Source of the DNA: Tetranychus cinnabarinus
Lineage: Eukaryota > Arthropoda > Arachnida > Trombidiformes > Tetranychidae
DNA: 64,000 nucleotides
Direction: 5' to 3'
NCBI GenBank assembly: GCA_022266195.1
Contig: WHVY01000003.1
Location: 3,844,001 to 3,908,000, forward strand
Shown here: positions 24,940 through 36,459 of the stretch, one piece after another
Position numbering within the stretch: position 1 is the stretch's first letter
Layout of the letters: every line of letters starts with the position of its first letter
Made by a program: the position numbers and the translations under genes
The notes under the pieces: generated by a model
The model's database searches: none
Seen by the model: only the letters and a program-made list of their open reading frames with translations
What the model was told of the DNA's origin: nothing

Positions 24940-25355
24940 AAATCAAGTGTAAAAAGAGATAACTTGAAATCAATTCCGAAAAAGAAAGTTCTTCAGCTTG
25001 TTTACCACTAATATTATTTATTTTATTAATGATATTATCTTCAACATATTATTACTATCGAAAACTTAATTACCGTTAACATAAATTAACTACATTTGTA
25101 AGTAAAATGTTTCCAATTTAATGTCAGTAATACTTTCACTTTATTTTTGTCCATAAGCCATAACATTTTGTTCATCAGTCTCGATTTTCATTATTCATTA
25201 ACAATTACGATCCATCTAGAAATACAAGATAAATCATCTAAATTCAGTCTATGTATTGAAACAGAATTCACATAACTTCAACAATCTCTAATTGTTCAAT
25301 TCAACACATTATGCAAGCGGATATGTTAATTATAACTGTATAACCAGTGTTTATA
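24940..25355 (+). pseudogene. Decayed duplicate of the SLC46-like gene's 3' tail
   Basis: This stretch matches about 15000-15405, the 3' UTR of the SLC46-like gene, in the same orientation. Shared blocks include CAAGTGT at the start, GTTTCCAATTTAATG, TACTTTCAC, CATTATG preceded by AATTCAACA, and TAACTGTATA, in the same order. The region matching the transporter's last codons is too diverged to read, and the stop codon position reads CAA. It is best explained as the remaining end of a duplicated transporter gene whose coding part is lost. Confidence 0.65.
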
Positions 25356-25567
25356 CTTTAGCGTCTGGCTTTTTTCCTTACCACCACCATCAAGATAGCG
25401 AATATTACAATGAAATTAAACATTTTTCTACTTGATACTATTAATAAATAGTTATCAAATCAAAGAATAATAAAATATAAACTATAAATTATAACCAAAC
25501 ATCACACAAGACTCAGAAAACGTTCCAATAATCAACAAGCGATCCACAATTTAACTTTTGCTTCCAA

Positions 25568-27200
25568 CTAACAAGATAGAGATATTTGAGTTGCTTCAAT
25601 CGATATTTTTGGATCTTCAATGTCCGATTTGCTTTGAATTATCTTCAGCTCTAGTGAATCGTCATCAAATTTGCCAATTTCGGATGCATAGTCATAGGTT
25701 CTTTTGAGTATTATTTGCATGGTGGCAATGGTTTTCTCAATTGAAATTTTTAAATTGTAATCAGTTTTGTGGAGCCAAGCCAACATAAGAGCAGCGAAAA
25801 GGTCACCAGAGCCGACAAATCGGGCATCAATTTTGGGAAACACCAATGAAAACCGTTCATTTTTATCCCCATTGAGTCGACTGGCATAACAGCATAATGT
25901 TTTATCATCTGAGATCTCAGTGCTGGTGATCACAACACATGAAACACCTTTAGAGTGTAAAATTTCAATTGCTTTGGAAATGTCTTCAGTGTTGTTTATT
26001 TTAATGCCAGTGAGTGCTCTGAAATAAACGAATAGGATTGGTATTATAATTATAGAAAGATAACGGCAAATATGCACAGATTGTCCATGTTTTAATGCAT
26101 TGATAACTTACTCAGCTTCAAACTGATTGGGAGTTATGATATCAGCTAGTGGTAACAATTGCTCCCGATAGATTTGAACTTGATCATCAGAAACGTACTA
26201 ATAAAAATAATCAATCAGTAAAAATATTTATCAGTGTTCAATGAACCAACAATAAAATTTATGATTTAATGATACCTACAAATTTTCCGTTATCGCCCAT
26301 AACAGGATCACAAACTGAAAAGATCAAATATATAGAAACGTTAAAATAAAGTCAAATTTGGTGCATTTCCAAGTTTCATCAGACCTTCTGACATTTTATA
26401 AATGAATCATAACTTATAATGATATGAAGTTGATGAAGATATTGTCATAGCAGAGTTTGAATCAAATGTCAAAATCATTTTATCAACATCGAATAGGTCT
26501 GATTATCGATTAATGAAAGAAAACCGACAGCCAAAAGCTATTGCGATAGTATAACTAAGCACTGGTCTAATCGTTTAAGCACCTAAATCTTGACAATCTA
26601 ATCTTGATATGATTAAATCTAATTAATACAGAGATGTTAACAATTTTACCATATTTGAGCTTGGGGTTCATCTTTTTCATCTCGGTAACTACTTCCACAA
26701 CTTTAGATAGGAATGACGCCGATCGACAATACCCTATTAAATAAAATAAATACAAAATTAAAATTCTTGCCGATTGGATAATTAAACATGCCAAACCTGT
26801 TAGTAAATAAGTATATTGGCCAACATATTCATTTCCATTGATTCCTTTGAAGAGATCATCCAGATCATTTCCAAAAAGCTCTTGTCCTTTTGTTACTTTG
26901 TAATGGACGTGATTAGTGTATTGTACACTATTGATAGCATCAACTTCAAATCCCAGAACCTGATAAAGATATTAACAATTAATACAGTAAAGTGATACAT
27001 TGATCTAGAATGTGTAATAGAAGCGCCATTGACAAAGATGGCAAGTGTCAAGGTACATAATGAATGAGAACATAATGACATAACATGTGGAGAAAATGAA
27101 TAAAACCCAGACTCACCTGTAAAGGGAAGGTTGCACTTTTATTTCCGACATAACCATGGACAACATGACTTTGAATTGAAAGAACCCGTGGTGAATCCAT
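25568..27200 (-). CDS. PDXK: Pyridoxal kinase (6 exons)
   Basis: In transcript order the exons are 27200-27117, 26959-26797, 26733-26650, 26314-26280, 26197-26112 and 26018-25568, joining in phase to 300 residues (human 312). It phosphorylates pyridoxal, pyridoxine and pyridoxamine with ATP to supply vitamin B6 cofactor in the cytosol. Landmarks are the start MDSPRVLSIQSHVVHGYVGN, the substrate and ATP regions YVCDPVMGD and ADIITPNQFEAE, and the anion hole and catalytic Asp in GSGDLFAALML (D223). The loop between CDPVMGD and YVS is shorter than in vertebrate enzymes. The start is the only Met ahead of the conserved N terminus. The upstream intergenic gap to the glutathione peroxidase on the same strand is about 0.7 kb. 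Confidence 0.95.
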
Positions 27201-27917
27201 TAGTAAGTGTTTAATATTTGGACAGACAACAAAAATAATGAAAAACGGTTAACACGTTTCAACTGGAAGGTGAGCAAATTGAACAAATATCAAGGAAAGA
27301 ACCATTTAAGCTTGATTTATAATCGAGTATTATTGAAAGACAATTAAAGGCACTTTTTGATGTAAACTTAATTGTTTAGATTTAGGAAGACAATGTTATT
27401 TCGATAAGAAATGATCGGATGAAAAAAACATGATAAACAAAGATACAAAGATCATATGGTTTCCATGGATCTTAACAGCTTATACATTTGTGTTTCCATA
27501 TGAGGAGCAACTCGGCGAAGCGTAAATTTCTTTAAATCATATTTAATTTTCAGAATTTATTCCAGGTTATTTCATTTATAATCAATGTTAGGTAACAATA
27601 CTGTTATCTTGATGATGATGATGATTAAGTAATTTTTGCAATTATCAAAATGATGAAACCCCAAATATGGTGATTTGATTCTCAATAAATTTATCAAGAC
27701 CAACTAATGTGATTAATAAAAATTTATTCAAGCTTAAAACAAAATTAGCGGATATAGAAATGAAGGAAACAATAAAATGATTGCAATTGAACTTGATGAT
27801 AAATTTGGGAAAACACGATCAAATTTCCGTCTGGTATGATGAATATCTGATTTTTACACGGAAGACGTCGGAAGCTTTTATTCACCATGGGTTGCGGATT
27901 GAACTTTCCAATGATAA
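27201..27917. other. Spacer between pyridoxal kinase and GPx gene 1
   Basis: Presumably holds the pyridoxal kinase promoter and leader and the 3' UTR of GPx gene 1, both on the minus strand. I see no coding region. Confidence 0.6.
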
Positions 27918-28948
27918 TTAGTTCTTTTCTTCCAAGAGGCCAACGATATCTTTTTCAATTTGCTGTGAATGAAAGAAAAAATAATTTAGTATACTGAGTA
28001 ACTCAAAATCATCATGTGCTTAAAGCAATCAATAAAAAATAGCTTTGAGCAACAAGTTAACAACTTGGATATAACCGATAAATCATTGACCAATATTAAC
28101 ATAAATTTTTGTCGGTAGTTGTTAGGATGTTTATCCAAATTGTAACTAATTTGCGACTTTAATTTATGAATATAAATTACTCACATTTGGTTCAGTGGTT
28201 GGAGAATATCGTTTGATAGGAACACCTTCTTTATTGCAAAGGAACTTGGTGAAATTCCATTTGATGAAATCACCCAACATTCCTCCTTGTTTGCTTTTCA
28301 AGTAATCGTAAAGTGGAATGGCTTGTTTTCCGTTTACATTAACTTTACCAAAAAAGTCAAATTCAATTTTCTGTTTGACAACATATTCCTTGAGATCCGT
28401 TTCACATGCTGGTTCTTGACCTGCAAATTGGTTACAGGGGAAAGCGAGGATGGCGAAATTTCCGGAATCCTTGTGTTTTGCATAGAGCTCATTTAACTGT
28501 TTGTAATTGTTCTTGGTGAGACCACAATTGGATGCAACATTAACAACCAAACAGACTTTGCCTCTATAGAAAATTGGAAGAAACAAGTTTAAATATTGGT
28601 TCAAAAATAAAATCAAATGAAATGCGTATTAAAGTTTACCTGTATTTATCCAGAGGAACGTCTTCTCCATCGAGATTTTTCACGGTAAAATCAAAAATTG
28701 AACTGGCATTTTTAGGGTCAACGGATTTATTTTCTTCGGCCTGAAAAGATAGAATGGATGAATATTAGAAAAAGCACATACAAAGAAAATTGAGTTAGTT
28801 ATTTAAAAGCAGACGATGACACTGGTTTCAAAATGTAGTCTTGTCTTGTTGACAAAATTAGGCGTTGATTATTAATCAAAAACATGATTGACACATTGAT
28901 TTTAATAGACATATTGAAAAAAGATTAAATCGCAATAAAACTTACCAT
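27918..28948 (-). CDS. Phospholipid-hydroperoxide glutathione peroxidase, Cys type (copy 1)
   Basis: Transcript-order exons are 28948-28946 (the ATG alone), 28740-28640, 28563-28185 and 27962-27918, giving 175 residues, the usual GPX4 size. The active site NVASNCGLT has Cys48 (TGT) where vertebrate GPX4 has selenocysteine; the partners FPCNQF (Gln) and KWNFTKFL (Trp) are present. Cys-type members generally use thioredoxin as reductant and reduce lipid and hydrogen peroxides; this is family knowledge. No secretion signal is visible, so it is cytosolic as modelled. The first coding exon is only the start codon, followed by GTAAGT. Its paralog 4 kb upstream shares all intron positions. Confidence 0.94.
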
Positions 28949-31900
28949 TTTGATGGTTTCTTTGTCCTACTGTTCTTGTTCAGCACGAAACTTGTTTTGG
29001 TTACAAAGAGAGACAGAGAAAAACTGGATCCAACTGTTTACAGTTTGCAACTTCTTGTTTGCCTTTGCGTACGATTGGCTCTTTTCTAGTTTGAATCCAG
29101 AACTAATAATACTGGTTATCTTCTTGATGTTTGTTAACTCAATTAGTTAACTAATGCATAAAATAAAATGCAAAATCTATACTGATTACAGGAGTTATCA
29201 GGAATTGAAGAGGAGGGAGTAAATACTCGACAACTTGTGAAGTAGATCCTAATTAAATCACAGACCAATTAGATACTGACAATGTTATCCAAAGAGTTGG
29301 ATCTTTTTTTTTGTTGGATCGAGTACTTGAGCACTAGAAATTTCAGAAGCTAACAAATTATTAATCGAAAACAAGAAACATTCAAAGTTGGTTATGCTGA
29401 TGACAGCCATGAGATTTTAAAATTGTAAATTAATGAGCAAGATGAGATAAGCTAACAAGTGGCACCAAAATATGAAGTCATGTTACTTCATAGAGCTAAT
29501 TATTCTTCCATTGACATTGTTAGTAAAGAGCTTATTCCTAGTTTAGTGATAACAAGTGCTTCAAAGTGCAAATAAGTTCAGGCATCAAGTTTTAGCACGA
29601 AAAAATACATTAATCGATTTGCGGAAAGAGTTATATTGAGCTTAATTTTTCAATTTCAAAGTCTCAGCAAGCTTGAATAAAAGCATCAGCGCTAACAGCT
29701 GATATGATCTACGCCTCAGATTCTGTGGCAGTTGAAGCGAATCTGATTCCACCTGAACTAATTTAGCTAAGCTTATTATAAATAATCTGAACAAATTCAG
29801 CCTTGAGTAGTATAATTAAATCCTACTGTCTTGACCAACTATCGTAATTTTTCAGTATTAACTCAGCAAGCTGAGACTTTGGTAATCTTTTTCATTTTGA
29901 TTGAAATTGATTGATATTAGCTCAAGAAAATACGGTAAAGATTGAACATAATTGCATTAAAAATAAAGATTATCTTACCTGAATCAGAATTCAGTCAAAC
30001 GATCTTTCTTTGGTGCTCTTTACAAGTATTGAACAATCGGAAATTAAGCCGTAACCTCTATGGATTTATGGATGATTATGGGTTGATTGTTCTCTTATGG
30101 AAGAAGTTTTTTCTGATGAACTGAACTTCTAAGAACTGATATGAAAAAAATGATTAAACTGTTTCCTAATGCCTTATCAGATGAGGACAAACAAGCCAAA
30201 GAATCAAATAGCTCAGAAGGTTACATTTGACTTACTGTGAGCATTTGTTTTACAAATTGATTAAAATCATTTTTAAAACTTATTTCTAACTTTTTAACCT
30301 TTTCCTGATATAAATTGTACTGGAAACTTATTCTGACACTTTATTGTGAGTTATCTTGGCCCAGGTTATGTTAGCTAAGCAGCTTTTAAGGCGCCGCCGA
30401 AAATTCAAAAACTTTTGATCAAACCTACTGCCATCTAGCGCTGAAAATAGCTATGATCTAACCTTAAAATTTCTGTATAAAGTCGATAATTCAAGCAGAT
30501 TCAAACACGACTTTCATGCAGATAGTTAGTTTAAATCTAATACAATAGTGTCAAGTTAAGTTAAATTTTTGCTTGTGTGGACTGGCCAATCGCGACAGCT
30601 AAAAGGTGCTATATAATCAATTAATTCACTATTTGTTTCTGTTTTGATTCCTTATTCAATACTAGAGCTGATGAAAGTCTTAATAAATGATTTCATTGTT
30701 TTGGCAATTGTCAATTATCTAATTAGCAAGCAAATCTATGAAACTCTATCGAAGTAAAAGGTAAACCCTGAAACTCTTGTGAAGCAAAAAATTAGATGCC
30801 TCGAAAAGACTTTTGAATTGATCAGAGGCATCAACTTCAATCAATTCAGATGGACAATTTAAGCTGGAACTGAGCTAAGCAAGGAAGAATACAATCAATC
30901 CGATTGATTGAGTACAAAATGAAGTCTTTCATGGCACATGACAACCCAAATCAAGACAATCCGGGAATAATTTACTGTTGATTATTTAATGTTAAATAAT
31001 ACATGACTTGTTTCAGTTAATCAGTTTGAACATTGATATCTACTTGGCTACCTTTGCTAATAAGATTTACCAAGAGAAAGTGTCATTTGATTGTTGATTG
31101 ATGAACAATGTAGAGTCAGGTCAATCTTGAAACTGTGTATCTAATAATAATATAAATTATTATAATAGAAATAGAGTTTCCTTTTCCTGTTAAAGAGGTT
31201 CATCATTTTTGAACATTTTCCCTCGGTAACCATGAAAAAAGAGGCAGAAAGTAGAAGGAGTTGAAAGCTATTCCAAGGTTGTCTGAAGTAAGTTCATCAA
31301 CCCAATTGAATCAATAGGGATGAAGATCTGGTGGAAAGAGAGAAAAGAAAGAGAAAAAGGTAAAACTGAAATCTCCAGAGGAATCATGAAACCAGAAAAT
31401 TTTAATCATTATGGTTATTATGCCACGTAACAGTTGCTTTGTTAAATTAATTATTTACTCAGTGTGTAGGTTAATATGTTGCTAAGTGTTAAAGGTTAAA
31501 TAAAATATCAAAATTTTTCAATGGCAAAGTTAATTAAATAGACATACATTTTATTTACAATTAAACTTAATCCAAACTGCAACACACTTGAATGTATTCA
31601 TTGTACAATATTAGTCTAATATTAATCTATCAATTTGGTTGAGTGACTGAATGCATTCTGAACAATCTATATGAATCAAGACTATGCGGACTTGCTATTA
31701 ACTTGAATGGTTTAATTTTGAAACATCCTTTGAATGTGTGTTTAATTAAGTTATGGGTTAATGTACTAACAACGCTTTCAAGTTAATGCGAAACATTAGT
31801 TAGTCATACGAGTACATATTTCATGATTTAATTCATAATCTCTCGCAGCTGAATTCATACTAAACGTTGAAATTTTGCAAAAATAAATAATGATAACAAT

Positions 31901-32126
31901 AAAAACGACTAATCATATCTTTGGCTTAGGTTTATGGTTATGGTTCCTCCACTTTCCTTGTGTCAATAAATAAAACAATTTAATTGTTAGTTTTTGATCC
32001 CAATTGTTGGTGAAATCAATCTATTTTGTAACATTATCCATCTAATATTGACTAACGATGATTAAATGATTCTTGATCCAAAATAAAGTTATGAAGGTTG
32101 ATTGGAATCCTATCGAGTGTGCCATC
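28949..32126. other. Spacer between the two GPx genes
   Basis: About 3.2 kb of AT-rich DNA with no recognisable exon. It must include the promoter and leader of GPx copy 1 and the 3' UTR of copy 2. Open frames at 28950-29150 and 29942-30124 have no similarity that I recognise. One copy of the motif CCATCTAGCG is at 30431. Confidence 0.55.
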
Positions 32127-33518
32127 TTAATCATCCAAGATGGCCATAATATCTTTCTCAATTTCCTAATTAGAATAAAAAAAATGAATTAGTAAATAAT
32201 GAAAATCAATGTAAAACTTGATGAGAGCTTGAGTCTCCATACTTAAAATCCATATTAAAATTTATGGTATCTCCAATGAATTCAAAATTTATGATCTAAT
32301 TGTACTTAGAATTGTCATTTAAGATGAATTTACTGTCAGAAAATAATTTGTATTAATGACAATTCAGTCAAGGTAAAAGAAAATTTAAAAATGTAAAAAA
32401 TGGTTAATAAGGGCTAAAAATGAAGCTCTCTACTTTGAATTCATATTTTATCTTTCTGCCATTTTCATCTATTTATCAATAAAAACATTTAAAATTGACA
32501 TTAATATAATGATTGAATGAATAAAAATTTGAAAAATAGCTCAATTATAATGTCAAAACAATGAGAATATAAAAATACCATAAATTAAGAGTTAAATGTT
32601 TCTCTAAGTCAACCTTTGGATGTCTTGATCGATGCTTACCAAAGGATCAGTCCTGGGTCCATATCGAGAAACTGGTATTCCCTCTTTATTACAAAGAAAT
32701 TTGGTGAAATTCCATTTTATGAAGTCACCCAAAATTCCACCTTGTTTGGCTTTGAGAAAGTTGTACAACGGACAAGCCAATTTACCATTGACATTGACTT
32801 TGGCAAAAAAGTCAAACTCGATTCGTTGTTTCAATTTAAACTCCTTGAGATCAGTTTCACATGCAGGCTCTTGACCAAGGAATTGATTACAAGGAAATGC
32901 AAGGATGGCAAATTTACCAGTATCTTTTAATTTGTCATACAGCTCATTCAACTGTCTGTAGTTTGATTTGGTAAGTCCACAATTGGAGGCGACATTGACA
33001 ACCAAGCAAACCATTCCACTTTGATTTTCACATCAACAGGTTATTTTGCGGTACATGAATGAAGGACAAAAGAAACAGAAATATAGTTATAATCGGGTTA
33101 ACAGTTAATCTAAATATTTGTCATTGTGTTTGATTAAAGTAATCACAGTGAAGCGATTATAGTATTACAAGGTTTTATGGTCAAATAGCGATTAAATATC
33201 AAAACTTACCGATACTTTTCAAGGGGAACATCTTCTCCGTCCAAGTCTTTCACAGTGAAATCAAATATTGAAGTTGCACTTTTCCAATCAATGTTGATAT
33301 TTTCATCATTCTAATACCCAATTGAGCAAATATTGAAACAAATAAGAATTATAAACTGAACTTTCTAATTTACTACAAAACTGAAGCTATCAGAATAAGT
33401 CGCTTTGGTCAATGGTAAGACAACTTGACATTGAGATTATAACTCTTATCAATATTCAGGATAATTAACAGACAATAAGCTAATACTAATACAAATAATT
33501 GATTAGTGGACTCACCAT
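32127..33518 (-). CDS. Phospholipid-hydroperoxide glutathione peroxidase, Cys type (copy 2)
   Basis: Transcript-order exons are 33518-33516 (ATG alone), 33310-33210, 33018-32640 and 32165-32127, giving 173 residues. The active-site Cys48 lies in NVASNCGLT; FPCNQF and KWNFTKFL are intact, so it should be catalytic. Exon lengths match copy 1 exactly for exons 1-3 (3, 101 and 379 bases), and most of exon 3 is conserved in protein, with NCGLTKSNYRQLNELYDKLK against NCGLTKNNYKQLNELYAKHK. The tail is shorter and ends EIEKDIMAILDD. The introns are not similar, so the duplication is old. Confidence 0.93.
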
Positions 33519-36459
33519 TTTTCGTGATTAAAGTTGGGATTTACCAAGAAAGAAATGCTATTTTCCAATGACCATAAATTGAAAAGTTGATACAACACCA
33601 ACTGTTTACTGTTCAACTAAATAAATGTTGTCAATTCGAGTATTTCAAGTTGATCTTGATGACAAAAATGAGTCGAAGCAATTAAGAGATGATCACGAAA
33701 CAATATAATTCAATGACAAGTTCAGTTTAGGTCTGAAAAATGATATCGACAATAAACGGAATATTCCGTGATAACTGCATTGAAACAAAAGAAGAGTTTT
33801 ATGTTTTTAAATTTTTCAACAAAACAATAAAATCTAAATCACCATTAGAAAGGACAATTTTAATCGTTATTTACCTACCTGATCAAATGTGTTGATGTGA
33901 AATTTTAATGTCGATTGCATAGAAGCCTAGAATCAATTAAAAACTGAAAAAACGACTAAAAATGAATATTAAAAAAACGAAAGATTTCCATGTTGAAATG
34001 AAATGAAAAGGCTTCATTTGAATAATGATTATATACATAATGAATCTATTGATAAAATTGAATTACCAAAATAAACTCTGATAATTATTGAAAGTAAATT
34101 GTAATGAAGTGAAATAAAAAACTCAAAATACTAGGTTAATTATCAATAATACATCATAAACTAGGAAGCTGGAAAAACGTATTAACATTGAAAATTAATG
34201 CTACAAAATTGATTCTCATTGGAAAAGTAAATTTGAACAGTTTAACAATTTAAATATAACACAAATTCACTTAAATTGCTGCCTTTAATCTTGTGATCTT
34301 TTCTTAAATGTTTGTTTTTCTAGTCGTTGGATGGTTAAACATGAGCCAAAATTGTTAATTTCAATAAATTTGCTTGATCATTCAGTGAAGATGAATTAAA
34401 AGTAAAAATCAAGTCTCAATGTTAATAGAAATCGAGAAGTAAATCAAAGTAAAGCAATTAAATATTGCTGTCGATTGGAAGCGAAAATGATTCCTGAGCC
34501 AATTTTTGTTCAAAACTCAAGAAAAAATTCATTTGAAAAGCAAAAAGGTGATCGATATCAGGAAAAGTGATCAAAGATATTAAAAATTAACATTATTAAA
34601 GTATAATTTCAAAATTAAATTCACTTGAGATTCATTTAATTTGTATTTCAAACATCAAATGGTTAGTTGTAAATGAAAATGAAAATTCATCAGAAAAAAT
34701 GGATTCATTTGGAAACAGATTAATCACAAATTGATTGCTTGGCTTTAGATAATCTATGATTGATTCATTCCATCGCTCAAGTTGACGATAATCAAATAGC
34801 TTGACTTTGAACTCAATAACAATTTGAAATCGATAAACTTTCACTTTTTTGTAGTTAAAACAAAAAAAGGTTTAAAATAACCTGAGGTTACAATCAACCT
34901 TGACTAGGTTGGTTAATTGTAAAAACAAGTTAAATCAAGTGAAATCACGTAAGGTTGAAATGAAACATGTTTTTTGTTGTATTATTACGAAGCAATAACA
35001 ATTAACTGGCTTTTCATCAAAATAAAACTCAATGTTTTCTAATCATTTGAATCAAAGGTTGATTAAAAGAGTAAATATGATTCAGGTTAATTGTGATTAT
35101 TGCGACAATTGACTGTCAAAATGACCAGACTTTTAGTTTTGCATTATTATTGTTTGGAGTCATAATGAAAGTTAATATAATAACATTGTAAAATCACAAT
35201 TGATGGTAATAATGGTTGTAATGATAATAATAATAATAAAGAATAATGGTTTTGATTGCATTAATAATTATATATTGATAGTAATTAAGCATAATATAGT
35301 AACATAATCACAATGACAAAGAAAGTAGAAGAGGAAAGGTCAAGTAAAATGGTCAGGGTGAAAAGGAATCAAGACAAAAATTGGAATAAGTCTTTAGATT
35401 TTTCGTACATTTAATTGGATACATATTACAGATTTTTGTTTTTCAATTAATTAATTAATTAATTTCCAAGTGTAGTTCTACAACCTTATTACAGTCTGTG
35501 ATCGACTTTACAACATATACAAGCGTTCGAACAATTAGAAAAGTGCATGTATGTTTATATATGTAATGCGTTATGTGTTGTGAGATTTCCCCGCTTCCCG
35601 TTGTGGTTTTTTTCATTTTGTGAATTGTGAGAGATACATATTTATATTTAATTGGGGATGGAAAGGGATTATCATGGTTTCGTTTTTATATAATATTATG
35701 TATAATCAAGGGGTGTATTTTTCAGGCCATTGAAATATTAGAGGGAAAAAATGAACAAAAGAAAAAAAGAAATGGAAATTAAGAGTTTCAAGCGTTTTAC
35801 AGATATTATAATACCTTGAACATTTTAAGAAAAAAGGGGAAAAAGATGAACAAAAAAACCAAAAATCATTTGAAGAAAATCTTTCCGACCTTAATTAATT
35901 AATTAATTATAATAATAATCATGTTATTATACTTTTGGAACAATATAATATAATATAATATAATATATAATATATACTGTTTAGTCTCATAAAACACAAT
36001 TAGATTCATTATTACATTCATTGATGGTTTACACTTCAAATGATTACATAGAGCAATGGACAAGGCTAAGCATGCGTTTGTCCCTGTCAAATAAAATTTA
36101 TCCTCAACAGAGTAATTGACCTGGAATGGTCTATTACATCAGTCAGGATCAATTGTATTGACAGTATAACAGAGGGAAGTTCGGGAGGGGAAAAGCTTAT
36201 ATGCATATGTATATATTTATAAATATTTATATATTCCTTAATTATTCTCACCCAAAAGTTAATGATTTTCAGGATGATATAAGGTATAAAAAGATTGATA
36301 CAGTTAGCTTTCAATGGCTTAATCATATTTTTTGCCGAGTCGAGTTGGGGTTTTGCTTTTCAAAGAAAATGCAACAAAATAACGTAACAAACACATACGT
36401 TGTCAAATTAGCCTCAGTTGTTTGTTTATGTTTGTTGCGATAATGTGCACTTTTTTTCC
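33519..36459. other. AT-rich spacer and probable pumilio 3' UTR
   Basis: No coding exon is supported. The part nearest 36459 is likely the pumilio 3' UTR (minus strand). It holds several low-complexity tracts: AATT repeats at about 35446-35463 and 35892-35908, and an AATAT run at about 35942-35970. Confidence 0.55.
35942..35970. repeat. AATAT pentamer microsatellite
   Basis: Consecutive TATAA/AATAT units lie in the presumed pumilio 3' flank. Two short AATT repeats lie near it. Confidence 0.85.

Noticed and set aside
28412..28435. Possible selenocysteine at the glutathione peroxidase active sites
   Set aside because: The active-site codon is TGT in both copies, plain cysteine, so no recoding is needed.
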